A stretch of DNA of 64,000 nucleotides, taken from positions 62,001 through 126,000 of the forward strand of contig CAMAUZ010000003.1 of assembly GCA_945861535.1 (NCBI GenBank). Direction: 5' to 3'. Both the position numbers and the translations under genes were made by a program. The notes beneath the pieces were generated by a model that was given only the letters and a program-made list of their open reading frames with translations, did not search any database and had not been told where the DNA came from. Below, piece by piece: positions 8,828-18,042 of the stretch (its first letter is position 1; each line of letters begins with the position of its first letter). Origin of the DNA: Akkermansia muciniphila (GTDB lineage: Bacteria > Verrucomicrobiota > Verrucomicrobiia > Limisphaerales > BJHT01).

Positions 8828-9955
8828 TTACTCCGTCTTTTGCCGCGTCGTCGCGGCGGCGGCGGGCTTCAGGAAGTGCTCGAAGAAGCGGCAGAGAATC
8901 TCGTTGGACTCGGGGTTGGGCGAATGCTCCTTGCGATTGGTCATGGCGACGCGATTGGTCTGGCCGAGCAACTGGTTCACCGCGACGGCGTGATTGAGGG
9001 CAATCCAGCGCGCCGGTTGATCCTCCGAGCCGCCGGAGACGAGGAACGGGCGCGGGGCCATGAGCGCGTGCAGTTCGTGCAGGTCGCGGCCGGTGGAGAT
9101 CATTTTCTCGTAAGCGCCGGTGCGGGGATTCTCCGGCTTGGGAATGCCGGGCTTGCGCGAGCGCTCGCGCTCGAAGCCGAGATACCACGGCTCCCAGTAG
9201 TTCACGTTCGACCGCGTTTCATCGAAGACCACGCCGCCGTCCGACCACGCCCCGCACGCGAATTTCTCGTACAGACACGACGCAAACATCGCCCATTTGC
9301 CGCCGTAGGAATGGCCCGCGATGCCGATGCGCGCTGCATCGATCTCGGGGAGATTCGCCAGCGCGTGCCAGCAGTTGGCCGCCACGTAGGCGAGATGCGA
9401 CAGCGGCTGGCACACGGCCTCCGCGCGATCCGGCAGCCGCGCGTCGCCGCCGGGCGAACCGATCGAGAGCGTCACAAAACCACGGCGCGTGAGCTGGAGC
9501 GCGAAGTCGCGGTGCGGTGATTTGCCGAGGCCGATGCTCGTCTCGGGTTCGTAAAACGGCACGACCACCGCGGGAAACGGCGGCTTCCCCGGCGGCACGA
9601 GCAGCCAGCCCTCGACCGTCTGCTTCGCCCCGATCTGCACGCGCACGCGGCGTTGCTGAAAATTCTCCCGCTGCGTTTCCGCGAGCACTTCGACTTTCGG
9701 TTTCTCGATGATCGCCGGCCACGGTCCCAGCAACGCATGCCATTGCTCGAGAATCTCACGGCGGCGACGCGGCCAGTCCGCGGCGGCCTTCACCGGCGTG
9801 CCGTCGTTGAAGAGCAGCGGTGAACGGAACGCTCCGGTTTTGCCGGCGAACTCGGCGGGCGGTTGGAAGTATGGGGCGATTTGTTCCCAGGCCGTTTCCG
9901 CCCGACCAGAGTTGGGAGAAAGAGTCAGCAGCGTCAGCAGCAGCCAGGGCAGCAC
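8828..9955 (-). CDS. Secreted alpha/beta hydrolase (acetylxylan esterase-like)
   Basis: The mature part runs from AETAWEQIAPYFQPP to the C-terminus. The nucleophile elbow is GHSYGG (G-x-S-x-G) within AARIGIAGHSYGGKWAMF. The acid is probably the Asp of SGGSEDQPARW and the His that of KEHSPNP. This places it with the dienelactone-hydrolase/acetylxylan-esterase type proteins common in PVC genomes, and a role in removing acyl groups from glycans is likely. The start is uncertain: GTG at 9955 gives a good signal peptide (LPWLLLTLLTLSPNSGRA), whereas the ORF continues to ATGs at 10198 and 10435 through repeats F1 and J1, whose translation has no family similarity. I therefore prefer 9955. Confidence 0.75.
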   Translation of the reverse strand: MLPWLLLTLLTLSPNSGRAETAWEQIAPYFQPPAEFAGKTGAFRSPLLFNDGTPVKAAADWPRRRREILEQWHALLGPWPAIIEKPKVEVLAETQRENFQQRRVRVQIGAKQTVEGWLLVPPGKPPFPAVVVPFYEPETSIGLGKSPHRDFALQLTRRGFVTLSIGSPGGDARLPDRAEAVCQPLSHLAYVAANCWHALANLPEIDAARIGIAGHSYGGKWAMFASCLYEKFACGAWSDGGVVFDETRSNVNYWEPWYLGFERERSRKPGIPKPENPRTGAYEKMISTGRDLHELHALMAPRPFLVSGGSEDQPARWIALNHAVAVNQLLGQTNRVAMTNRKEHSPNPESNEILCRFFEHFLKPAAAATTRQKTE

Positions 9956-9999
9956 AAATCCGCTCGTCGCGATCGCGACCGGGCGAAGCCCGGCGCTCC

Positions 10000-10146
10000 G
10001 GGGAGCGCACGCCGCTGGCGTGCTGTTTTCGGCGGCCCGCCGAAAACCTCGTTCGGCAAACTTGCTTCCACGACCGGGTAAGCAGACTGGGGAACGACGG
10101 ATTGGGCGGGCCGCCCAATCCGGCACGCGGGCCACGTGCGCTCCCC
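10000..10146. repeat. Palindromic element F1 (147 bp)
   Basis: The ends are inverted: GGGGAGCGCACG...GTG at the left and CACGTGCGCTCCCC at the right. Inside are two further hairpins, GTTTTCGGCGGCCCGCCGAAAAC and one centred on TTGGGCGGGCCGCCCAA. Copy F2 at 43774-43920 has exactly the same length. F1 lies upstream of the preferred start of the minus-strand hydrolase and stays open in that frame. Confidence 0.85.
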
Positions 10147-10288
10147 TTCTTGCATCGGAGTTCGGGAGAATCATTGGCAGCGGAGGCGTGGTGGTCATGG
10201 CGGGATAATCTGGGAACCGAGCGGCGCGGCAAGGCGCAAGCGCGCCGGGAATTGGTGGCTCGCGAGGAGGTTCGGGACGGGGACGGAA

Positions 10289-10509
10289 GCTCCAAGAATA
10301 AAGCTCAAAGCTCAAGGGAAGGAGCAATGACCAAGAACCAAGCGGGCTGCGGTTCCGTGACGAGGAGGGAGGTCGCAGAAGCGGTGCGGTGCTGGAACGA
10401 AGCTGGCACCGATGGAGTACCCCGCAGAGCCGCAATCCCCACGCTGGAGCATTTGTTCACTGGTGCTTGGTCCTTCCCTTGAGCTTTGAGCTTTATCCTT
10501 GGAGCTTTT
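10289..10509. repeat. Inverted-repeat element J1
   Basis: Inverted arms of about 40 bp contain AAAGCTCAAAGCTCAAGGGA on the left and its reverse complement on the right, around about 140 bp of unrelated DNA. It lies between pcm and the hydrolase. Other copies are J2 (45405-45614), J3 (48252-49922, containing an IS) and a solo arm at 33866-33900. Confidence 0.8.
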
Positions 10510-11243
10510 CACTTCCCCTTCGGCTTCACCCCGCCGCCGGTCATCGGCACGAAGCGCACGGGGAGCACGGTGCGCTCGATGATTTTGCCACCGCGCTTTT
10601 CGAGCAGGTAGAGGCGTTGCTCGGGCAACGTGCCGACGGGGATGATCATGCGCCCGCCTTCCTTGAGCTGGTCCACCAGCGGCTGCGGAATGTGCTCGGG
10701 CGCGCAGGTCACGATGACCGCATCGAAGGGCGCGTGTTCCTTCCAGCCCTGGTAGCCGTCCCCGGCCTTCACGTTCACGTTGCGAAAGCCGAGCCGCGCG
10801 AGGTCTGCCGTGGCGCGCTCCGCCAGCGGCGTGACGATCTCGATGCTGTAAACCTCCGCCACGAGCCGTGCGAGCACCGCCGCCTGGTAGCCGGAGCCGG
10901 TGCCGATCTCGAGCACGCGGTCGGTGGGTTTCGGCGCGAGCTGCTCGGTCATGAACGCCACGATGTACGGCTGGGAAATGGTCTGGTCGTGCCCGATCGG
11001 GAGCGGGCGGTCCGTGTAGGCGAGGCTGCGCAATTCGGCGGGGACAAACTCGTGTCGCGGCACCTCGCCCATGGCCTTGAGCACGCGCCGGTTGGTGATG
11101 CCGCGCTCGGGAGACGCGAGCTGCTCGGCGACCATCCGCGCGCGCGCCGCCGCGAAATCGCTCTCCGCGCCGTCCGCTGAAGCAAGGAACGCCATGGCCA
11201 CGAAACATCCGGCAACTGCGAGGCAACTGCGAGGGGCTTTCAT
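10509..11243 (-). CDS. pcm: Protein-L-isoaspartate O-methyltransferase
   Basis: This 244-residue SAM-dependent enzyme methylates abnormal L-isoaspartyl residues and starts their repair. Family motifs are [14 protein letters not shown], the SAM-binding motif [16 protein letters not shown], and [20 protein letters not shown] followed by GGRMIIPVG. The ATG at 11243 gives a signal-peptide-like start ([20 protein letters not shown], then ASADGAE), so this copy appears exported. This is unlike the cytosolic E. coli enzyme but seen in some other bacteria. The 32 extra codons of the open frame upstream show no homology. Downstream on this strand is element J1 and then the hydrolase. Confidence 0.92.
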   Translation of the reverse strand: MKAPRSCLAVAGCFVAMAFLASADGAESDFAAARARMVAEQLASPERGITNRRVLKAMGEVPRHEFVPAELRSLAYTDRPLPIGHDQTISQPYIVAFMTEQLAPKPTDRVLEIGTGSGYQAAVLARLVAEVYSIEIVTPLAERATADLARLGFRNVNVKAGDGYQGWKEHAPFDAVIVTCAPEHIPQPLVDQLKEGGRMIIPVGTLPEQRLYLLEKRGGKIIERTVLPVRFVPMTGGGVKPKGK

Positions 11244-11351
11244 GGTGGCAACGTAGTCGTTCGCCGCGCGCTGGTGAAGGGGGGAACGGGGAGACAAAAT
11301 GTCGCCGCGGAAACTTGGCGCGGAACCTCCCGCCATTTGTCCCGCGCTCAG

Positions 11352-11562
11352 GCGTAACCATGCCGTGAAGGCGCGAGGAGCGCGGCCTTCAGGCCGCAGA
11401 AACGTGCGTCCTGTTTAGAGCGAGCGAATTCCCGAACCGTTTTAGGGAACTCACCAAATGGCGGGTCGGAGGACGTGTTCGGCGTGTATGACGCGGTCGC
11501 TGAGGGCGGGCGTTTCTGCGGCCTGAAGGCCGCGCTCCGGTCGCCCTCACTGAATGGTTACG
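11352..11562. repeat. MITE-like element A1
   Basis: The element is about 210 bp. Terminal inverted repeats begin GTAACCATGCCGTGAAGGCG and end in CCCTCACTGAATGGTTAC. Just inside each end is GAGCGCGGCCTTCAGGCCGC, itself a palindrome. The middle is family-specific and contains no ORF of note. Copies A2 (28302-28490) and A3 (32714-32918) are homologous throughout. Confidence 0.85.
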
Positions 11563-11585
11563 ACTCAGTTCTTCACCCTGCCGGC

Positions 11586-11692
11586 CTCTGCGTCTCTTCC
11601 CCTCTCTGCGGTGTACTCGACTGTTCCGCGCCCCCGCCTTGGACTGAACTCCGCCAACACAGAACACCGCAGAGATGGGAAGAAACACAGAG
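11586..11692. repeat. Inverted-repeat element K1
   Basis: The left arm CTCTGCGTCTCTTCC...TCTCTGCGGTGT is matched by the right arm ACACCGCAGAGATGGGAAG... with about 40 bp between them. K2 lies at 55012-55109 and a half copy at 26193-26224. Confidence 0.8.
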
Positions 11693-11697
11693 CGGCG

Positions 11698-12178
11698 AAG
11701 CCGCAATCAAAGCGGAGCGCGACCGGTCCCCGTCGCAGCGCGTGAACAGGGTAGGGAGCGCCGGAATTTTGTGATGACCTCCGCACTGCGTACGCGCCGC
11801 GCGGGGGGACGCCAGGGCCTCGTCCCGGAGGGACGCCGGAGGAGATTAGCCGGGGGCAAGTCCGCCTCAGCGGACGCCGCCCCCGGACACCGTGCCGTTT
11901 GGCTCCGTGCCCCAACGGGGCATCGAAGAAAATGGCCCGCGACGACGAGCGGTGCCGGAAAGGCTGCGGGGACGCCGCCGCCAAAAACTTCTTCGATGCC
12001 CCGCTGGGGCATGGCCCGTTCGGCGACGCAACCGGGGGCCGCGCCCGCTGCGCGGGCTTGCCCCCGGCTAATCTCCTGCGGAGTCCCTCCGGGACGAAGA
12101 GCAAAGCGCGGGCGACAGTTTCTCAGTCCTCGGCCGGCGGCCCGGCAGCGGCAAAATCCTCGCGGCGCGCGAGGATTT
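11698..12178. repeat. Composite repeat around palindromic element B2
   Basis: The core, 11822-12095, is exactly 274 bp like B1 and has the same arm structure: GTCCCGGAGGGAC at the left end, GTCCCTCCGGGAC at the right, and GCCCCAACGGGGCATCGAAG facing its complement near the centre. The flanks match those of B1. With A1 and K1 it fills the gap of about 1 kb between pcm and the DUF2330-like gene. A short half of element E follows at about 12209-12240. Confidence 0.85.
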
Positions 12179-12300
12179 TGGAGGGTTGCAGTGCAGAGAG
12201 GGGCGGTGGGTAGGGCGCGTCTGTCCGCAGCGCGCCGCCACGTTCGGGAACAAATGCCTTGAGGGTTTTTCGGCAAATCCCCTTGGGCTTGCGCCAGGCT

Positions 12301-14121
12301 CTATCGGCCTCCGGCCCTGCGTTTTTGCTGAGTACCGAGATGGATTTCGCGGCCATTAATGTCGAAGAACATTGTTTCGACTCCGTTGGTGGATTCGCGG
12401 AGCAAATAGTTCCCGGGGGAATCCTCTTCGCGGAGGAGTCCGCCTTGGAGATCGTTGGTGTACTTCGGCTGCACGGCCTGAATTCGCCGGATGGCGGCGC
12501 GGAGGTCGTCAGTATTCGGCGTGACGTCCGGCGGATTTTTTCCAACCGCCTCTTCGATCAAGGAGTCCACCCGATAACGGGGAACGTTGCCATACCAGAT
12601 GCCGGCCGCATCTCCCGACGGCTTCCCATGGGAGATTTTGTGCTCCATGACCCACGACAGTCCGAACATCGCGAATGACCACAGAACCAGACGAGCGTGG
12701 GCGGATGGGCCGCGGAAGATCGTCCAAAAGGCGACGAAGCTGATCAAAACTCCGATGCCCAGCACGTACGCCGCCGCGTTTTTCGCTCGGGTGGTGAAGA
12801 CGTTGGCGGTGTCCAGGTAGGTCCGGTGGGAGGTGAACGGCTCCCACCGAATCGGCGGATCCCGGCGCATCTGCGCTGGGGACAATGTCGCGTCGAGTTT
12901 GGTCGCCGTGCCTGAGCCGAGCAGCCATTGGCGCAGCAGCGGATGCTGGATGTCCAGCCGCCACCGTCGGGACCTCGGCCATGGGGTGGGTTCGGAGAAT
13001 GCTGGTTGCTCACAGTGACTCACCTGAAATCCTTCTGCCAAGGCACGCTGCGCACCGAATATGTACATCGTCACGCGAACGCTCCCGTCGCTTTCAGCCC
13101 CGAAGCGCAGCGGCAGAATGGGTACAGCCGTCGGAAACTCGAGCGCAAGCCCATGCACCACCTGTTGCCCGGCGTTTGTTGAATGCGCTCGAATTTTCGA
13201 GGCGACAAACACCCAACCGTCGCGCACGTAGTCGGCGAGGATTGGCTCGTCGGCTGGGCGCAGCGAAAAGCCATTCGTGCGGAACCAGTCAGTAACGGCC
13301 GGCACGTCTTTCGACTCGATCACGGTGGTTTCCTCGACCACGGCCTCCGCGCGGTTCAAAACCGTTGCCGGACCAACCCACTGCCCTGATCTGCTCTTGG
13401 ATAGCGCGGGCACCGATCCCAGAAGGAATTCCAGTATCAGCATGACAATTAGCAAGCTGGTCCCGAACCGCGCCGACCCCGCCGTATCCGATATCCAGAA
13501 AATCCCCAGGCCCAACGCCACCAAGAGAAGAAACAAGAATCCGGTTAAATCTCGAAAGAGGTTCCCGATGAGCGAGAAAGCGCTCACCAGGAAGAGCGCC
13601 AGAATCAGCAAATTGAAGTAGGTTACGCCACTCGGAGAAGTCCGAATGCGCGAAACCGCGATGCCAGCCATGGTGAAGCACCCTGCCACCTCGCCACATG
13701 CGATCACATTGATCCAGGTGAACAGGCCCAACCCCACCAACTCGGCGACCGAGAGCGGATCGTTGGAGCGGAGGAAGAAGAGAATCCCGATCACAGAAGT
13801 GAGCCAATAGACGAAGACGTAGGTATGCGCCTCGTCGCGCCGGATCGTCGGCGCGAAATAACTGCGCAGCGTCGGGAACACGCCGGGCGTTGCTGCTTCG
13901 ATCTTGGGCCGGGCGGGCAGGGGGATGACCCAGGCGAAGTTGGTGCCCTTGGCATCGAAGCGGGTTTCGATGACGAGGCGTTCGACGCCGTTGGACCAGT
14001 GGATCAGCGCCTCCTGCTCCGGGATGCGGATTTGCTCGGGAAAGGCCGTGGACGGAAAAATCTTGCCGTCCGCCAGTGCCAGCAGCGGCAGCCACAACCA
14101 CAGGATCAACCCCAGCTTCAT
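12301..14121 (-). CDS. DUF2330-like polytopic membrane protein
   Basis: The protein has 606 residues and a signal peptide (MKLGLILWLWLPLLALADG). The first domain (IHWSNGVERLVIETRF then GTNFAWVIPLPARP and FPTLRSYF) resembles DUF2330, a domain of unknown function. Four to six membrane segments follow between about residues 100 and 250. A second DUF2330-like stretch (VTDWFRTNGFSL, then DYVRDGWVFVASKI) lies near 280-330, and two membrane segments near 450-500 precede a soluble tail. This interleaving of extracytoplasmic domain and membrane helices is unusual for DUF2330 proteins, which I know mostly as secreted. No function can be assigned. The last 20 codons are basic (QQKRRAGGR). Confidence 0.65.
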   Translation of the reverse strand: MKLGLILWLWLPLLALADGKIFPSTAFPEQIRIPEQEALIHWSNGVERLVIETRFDAKGTNFAWVIPLPARPKIEAATPGVFPTLRSYFAPTIRRDEAHTYVFVYWLTSVIGILFFLRSNDPLSVAELVGLGLFTWINVIACGEVAGCFTMAGIAVSRIRTSPSGVTYFNLLILALFLVSAFSLIGNLFRDLTGFLFLLLVALGLGIFWISDTAGSARFGTSLLIVMLILEFLLGSVPALSKSRSGQWVGPATVLNRAEAVVEETTVIESKDVPAVTDWFRTNGFSLRPADEPILADYVRDGWVFVASKIRAHSTNAGQQVVHGLALEFPTAVPILPLRFGAESDGSVRVTMYIFGAQRALAEGFQVSHCEQPAFSEPTPWPRSRRWRLDIQHPLLRQWLLGSGTATKLDATLSPAQMRRDPPIRWEPFTSHRTYLDTANVFTTRAKNAAAYVLGIGVLISFVAFWTIFRGPSAHARLVLWSFAMFGLSWVMEHKISHGKPSGDAAGIWYGNVPRYRVDSLIEEAVGKNPPDVTPNTDDLRAAIRRIQAVQPKYTNDLQGGLLREEDSPGNYLLRESTNGVETMFFDINGREIHLGTQQKRRAGGR

Positions 14122-14188
14122 GGGCTGGATGCTACGTGGCGCGCGGGGGGAAACAAGGGTGCGTGCGGGGAGCGGGCACGCGCGACGG

Positions 14189-14293
14189 GGTAGCGCAGGC
14201 GTCCTCGCCTGCGAGTTCGGGCGGCGTCTCGCCGCCCGTACCGACTCGGGGCGAGACGCCCCGCGAACTCGCAGGCGGGACGCCTGCGGTACC
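14189..14293. repeat. Nested palindromic element D1 (105 bp)
   Basis: The outer arms read GCAGGCGTCCTCGCCTGCGA and TCGCAGGCGGGACGCCTGC. Two inner hairpins are GGGCGGCGTCTCGCCGCCC and GGGGCGAGACGCCCC-like. The copy at 43598-43702 has the same length in inverted orientation. It fills the gap between the DUF2330-like gene and the stop of the DUF1553 protein. Confidence 0.88.
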
Positions 14294-14310
14294 CTCGGGC
14301 AACCGCACGC

Positions 14311-17300
14311 TCAATTCACGTAGATGAACTCCTTCACATTGAACAGCACATGGCCGAGGTCGGCCCAGACTTGTTCGTCGCGCTTGGCGCCGGCGAGGTC
14401 GGTGCCGTAGGCGGCGGCCTGGTCGGTGGTGAAGCGGAGGGCGTCGGCCAGTTCGGCCGGGCTGGGCGGACGTCCGAACGCGGTGAGGTACATCTGCGTG
14501 ATGCGTTGCTCCGGCGTGGTGGCGGGCGCAGCGAGCAGGCGTTGCGCCCAGATTTTCGCTTGTTGGAGAACGAAGGGATCGTTCATCAGGATCAGCGCCT
14601 GCGCGGGCACGTTGGAGACGTTGCGGCGGCCCATCGACGTGAACGGAATCGGCGTGTCGAAGGCCAGCATCATGGGCGAAAGGAAATTGCGCCGCACCGC
14701 GATGTAGATGCTGCGGCGGCCGTCGCCATCCAGCGGGCCGGAACCGGGACGGCCCCGGCCCTCCATGAACGACGTGAGATACACGGGCACGCTGGGGCCG
14801 CCGGTCGCCGGCTGGAGGCGGCCCGAGACGGCGAGCAGGGCGTCGCGGATGGCCTCGCCCTCGAGGCGGCGCACGTTGGCGCGATGCAGGAGAATGTTCT
14901 CGGGATCGGCCAGTTCCGCGGCGGCATCGGCGGGCTGGCTCGACATCTGATAGGTCTCGGACAGCACCAGCGCGCGGATGAGTTTTTTCACCGACCAGCG
15001 CTGCTCGCGCATGAAGGTGAGGGCGAGGTGATCGAGCAGTTCGCGATGCGAGGGCGCCTGGCCGAGCACGCCGAAGTTATCGACCGTCGGCACGAGCCCG
15101 CGCCCGAAGAGGTGATGCCAGACGCGGTTCACCATGACGCGTGACGCGAAGGGATTGGCGGGATCGAGAATCTCGTCGGCGAGCGCGAGCCGTCCGCTGC
15201 CGGGGCCGTAGGGCTTCGAGGACGGGCCGCTGAGGGCTTCGAGAAAACGGCGCGGCACCGGCTCGCGCGGCGCGCGGGAGGAGCCCCGGACGAGGAGAAA
15301 TTCATCCGTGCCGCTGCCCTCGAACATCGCCGGGGCGGTGCGGGACTCGGGCTTGATCCGCGCCGTCAACGCGGCCTGACGCGCGCTGAAAGTTTGGAGC
15401 GCGGCGTTGAATTCCACCGTCGCCGCCGCTTTGGCCGGGAGAAACAAATCGCGTTCGCGCACCATGAAATCGGCCAGCCGCGCGAGGTCACGGGCATTGG
15501 GCGCGGTGGCGAGACGATCTTCGGCGAGAGCTGTGGCGGCCTGCGTGAACAGCTCCTGATAAGCCTTGGCCAGCGCCGGAAAGCCCGCGTCAGCCGCACC
15601 CGCCGCAGTCGTCAGCGCCGCGGCGAGCAGCGCGTTCGGACGGTCGAACAGCGGCGGCGGGCGCTCGCCCTGCACGACCATCGCGACGGCGAATTCGCCC
15701 GCGCCGGCGGGGCTGAGTTCGACATGACAGCGCGAGCCTTTGTAGGCGCTGAGGTTGTGCGAAACCCAGTGCCACCGGTCTTTCTGATCGCGCGATTCCA
15801 TAAACGGATCCTTGTTATCGCGCCATTCCATCAAGGTCGCTGCGTGCAGCGGGCCGGCGACGATCAGGTGCGAATTGACGGCGGCGTAAGCGCGACCCGC
15901 GCCGCGCACGAGATACCACACGGTACCGCTGGTGATCGCGAAGCTGGGCGTGCGCAGGGTTTGCTCCGAGCGATCCCACTGGCCGAGCTTGCCGTGATCC
16001 TTTTCGTTTTTCGGCGCGCGCAGATTTTTCCAGACCGGATCGCGATAGGCGGCCGGTTCGCTGACGAGGCCGTCCAGCGGCTGTTCGGGCGTCGCGCCGA
16101 AGCGCAGCTCGCCCACGCGGAGCGGACGCGGGCCGAAGGAGTAGCCGTCTTGAAACCAGCTCGTCGTCGTGCCGGTCGTGTAGTCGATCACCACGTCGGC
16201 GGCCGCCGGGACGGACGCGGGCGCGCCGAGGGCGGTCTTCCATTGTTCCAACAGCGCGGAGAGCGCCTTGGCTTCGACGCGCGGTTTTGCCGCGGTCATT
16301 TTGGTGAGCGCGTGCAGAGGGTGCTCGGGGGCGGTCTTCGCTTTCGCCAGTTCCGCGGCCCAGCGTTCGAGGCGGGCGCGGTCGAGCAGGCGTTCGGTGG
16401 CGAGGTCATCGGCCTTGCGCGCGGGTGCGCCGGCGTCGGCGCGCGTGAGTTCCGCAGCGGCGGCGAGATAGGCGGCGACTTCGGCGAGCGCGGGTTTTGC
16501 GGCGGTGCCGAGCCGGCGCAAGAGCTCGCGCTGCGTGCTGGCGCGGAGGGATTCGAGTTCGGCGGAGATTTGGCGGTGCGTCTCCAGTGTTTCAAAACGC
16601 GCCTGCCGGTAGCTGCCGCTGAGGAGGAAGCCGGTGAGCGCGTAATAATCCTTCTGCGAGATGGCATCGAACTTGTGATCGTGACAGCGGGCGCACGCGA
16701 CGGTCAGGCCGAGGAAGGTCTTGGTCATCACGTCGAGGCGGTTGTCCATGCGGTCGCACTCGTCGGCGCGGATGTCCACGGGCGAGTGGACCTCTTCGCC
16801 GAGGAACCAGAAGCCGGTGCCGAGGAGCGATTCGTTCGCGCCGGTGGCGGGGTTCACGCGCGGCTTGGGAAGGATGTCGCCGGCCAGATGTTCGCGCACG
16901 AAATCGTCGTAGGGCACGTCGGCGTTGAGCGCGCGGATGACGTAGTCGCGGTATTGCCAGGCGTTGGGAATGATCGGCTCGAACTCGTGTCCGCGCGTCT
17001 CGGCATAGCGCACGAGATCGAGCCAGTGCCGCGCCCAGCGCTCGCCGAACTGCTCGGATGCGAGGAGGCGATCGACCGCTTGGGCGTAAGCGCCGGGAGA
17101 GGGATCGTTGGCGAACGCGGTCACTTCCTGCGGCGAGGGCGGCAGTCCGATGAGATCAAAATAAACGCGGCGCAGCAGGGTCGCGCGCGCGGCGGGTGGC
17201 GCGGGTTTCAGGCCGCGAGCTTCGAGGGCGGCGAGGATGAAACGGTCGGGCGCTGACTTGGGCCACGCGGTGTTCTTGATGGCGGGCGGCGCGGATTCAC

Positions 17301-17787
17301 GGAGCGGTTGCCACGCCCAGTGATTGGCTTTGCGCAAGCTGAGATCGAACGTGGCGGCGACGGGTTGTTTGCCCGCGGCTTCAGCGGGCCACGGCGCGCC
17401 CTGCTTGATCCACGCGGCGAAATCGGCGACGACCGCCTCGGAGAGCCGCTCCTTGGGCGGCATTTGCAGGTCGGGATTTTTGTAGGTGAGCGCTTCGAGC
17501 AGAAGGCTCTTCTCGGGATTTCCCGGGACGATGGCAGGCCGGGTGTCGCCGCCTTTGAGCAGGCCGGCGCGGCTGTCGAGATAAAGGTTGCCCTTCAGTT
17601 TCTCGGCCGAGGCGCTGTGGCATTTGTAGCAGCGCTCGACGAGGACCGGGCGGATCTTTTTCTCGAAGAACTCGGTGCCGTCTTCCGCGCGCAGCGGTGC
17701 GCCGGGGAGCGTGGTGAGAACGGTCGCGAGGAGCAGGGCGCGGTCGCGGCGGCGGCGGAAGGAGCGGAGGAAGCGCGAGTGGGGCAT
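14311..17787 (-). CDS. PSCyt1/DUF1549/DUF1553 domain protein
   Basis: The protein has 1158 residues from the ATG at 17787 (MPHSRFLRSFRRRRDRALLL, a signal peptide with an Arg-rich start). Order of parts: planctomycete cytochrome domain with C53-YK-C56-H and LKGNLYLDSRAGLLKGGDTR; the DUF1549 domain (RVYFDLIGLPPSPQEV, GERWARHWLDLVRYAETRG); a second C-AR-C-H (VACARCHDHKFDAI); a poorly conserved middle of about 450 residues; and the DUF1553 domain (NPFASRVMVNRVWHHLFGRG, LIRALVLSETYQMSS, RNFLSPMMLAFDTP). It would be a periplasmic multidomain protein. In PVC genomes a DUF1501 gene usually follows; none is adjacent here. Confidence 0.88.
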   Translation of the reverse strand: MPHSRFLRSFRRRRDRALLLATVLTTLPGAPLRAEDGTEFFEKKIRPVLVERCYKCHSASAEKLKGNLYLDSRAGLLKGGDTRPAIVPGNPEKSLLLEALTYKNPDLQMPPKERLSEAVVADFAAWIKQGAPWPAEAAGKQPVAATFDLSLRKANHWAWQPLRESAPPAIKNTAWPKSAPDRFILAALEARGLKPAPPAARATLLRRVYFDLIGLPPSPQEVTAFANDPSPGAYAQAVDRLLASEQFGERWARHWLDLVRYAETRGHEFEPIIPNAWQYRDYVIRALNADVPYDDFVREHLAGDILPKPRVNPATGANESLLGTGFWFLGEEVHSPVDIRADECDRMDNRLDVMTKTFLGLTVACARCHDHKFDAISQKDYYALTGFLLSGSYRQARFETLETHRQISAELESLRASTQRELLRRLGTAAKPALAEVAAYLAAAAELTRADAGAPARKADDLATERLLDRARLERWAAELAKAKTAPEHPLHALTKMTAAKPRVEAKALSALLEQWKTALGAPASVPAAADVVIDYTTGTTTSWFQDGYSFGPRPLRVGELRFGATPEQPLDGLVSEPAAYRDPVWKNLRAPKNEKDHGKLGQWDRSEQTLRTPSFAITSGTVWYLVRGAGRAYAAVNSHLIVAGPLHAATLMEWRDNKDPFMESRDQKDRWHWVSHNLSAYKGSRCHVELSPAGAGEFAVAMVVQGERPPPLFDRPNALLAAALTTAAGAADAGFPALAKAYQELFTQAATALAEDRLATAPNARDLARLADFMVRERDLFLPAKAAATVEFNAALQTFSARQAALTARIKPESRTAPAMFEGSGTDEFLLVRGSSRAPREPVPRRFLEALSGPSSKPYGPGSGRLALADEILDPANPFASRVMVNRVWHHLFGRGLVPTVDNFGVLGQAPSHRELLDHLALTFMREQRWSVKKLIRALVLSETYQMSSQPADAAAELADPENILLHRANVRRLEGEAIRDALLAVSGRLQPATGGPSVPVYLTSFMEGRGRPGSGPLDGDGRRSIYIAVRRNFLSPMMLAFDTPIPFTSMGRRNVSNVPAQALILMNDPFVLQQAKIWAQRLLAAPATTPEQRITQMYLTAFGRPPSPAELADALRFTTDQAAAYGTDLAGAKRDEQVWADLGHVLFNVKEFIYVN

Positions 17788-17915
17788 GGCGAGGAATGTG
17801 AGCACGGGGGTGAGACGGGCGGCAATTTGCGGGGAATTCAGCGGGATTACAGAAACGGGCGTTCGGTCGCGGTTCGGGCCGGAGACTGGCGCTCCGGCTA
17901 ACCCGGAACTGGAAT

Positions 17916-17995
17916 GGTAGGGCGCGTCTGTCCTCAGCGCGCCGCTTGGGCATTCTTACGGTTCAGCGGCGCGCTGGGGACAGACGCGCCCTACC
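17916..17995. repeat. Inverted-repeat element E1
   Basis: This 80-bp element begins GGTAGGGCGCGTCTGTCC and ends GGACAGACGCGCCCTACC. The arms of about 30 bp are separated by an unconserved loop. Copies E2 (51541-51618) and E3 (57855-57933) are alike. Confidence 0.85.
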
Positions 17996-18042
17996 GGGAG
18001 GAGCATTCTCGCTGCATCACCACCAGCGCGCACCCAACCACC

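Noticed and set aside
11675-12276. Recurring PQRGIEE / RRRLAGGKSA peptides suggesting a small protein family
   Set aside because: They arise from every copy of repeat B, in several frames and both strands, so they reflect the DNA repeat, not a protein.
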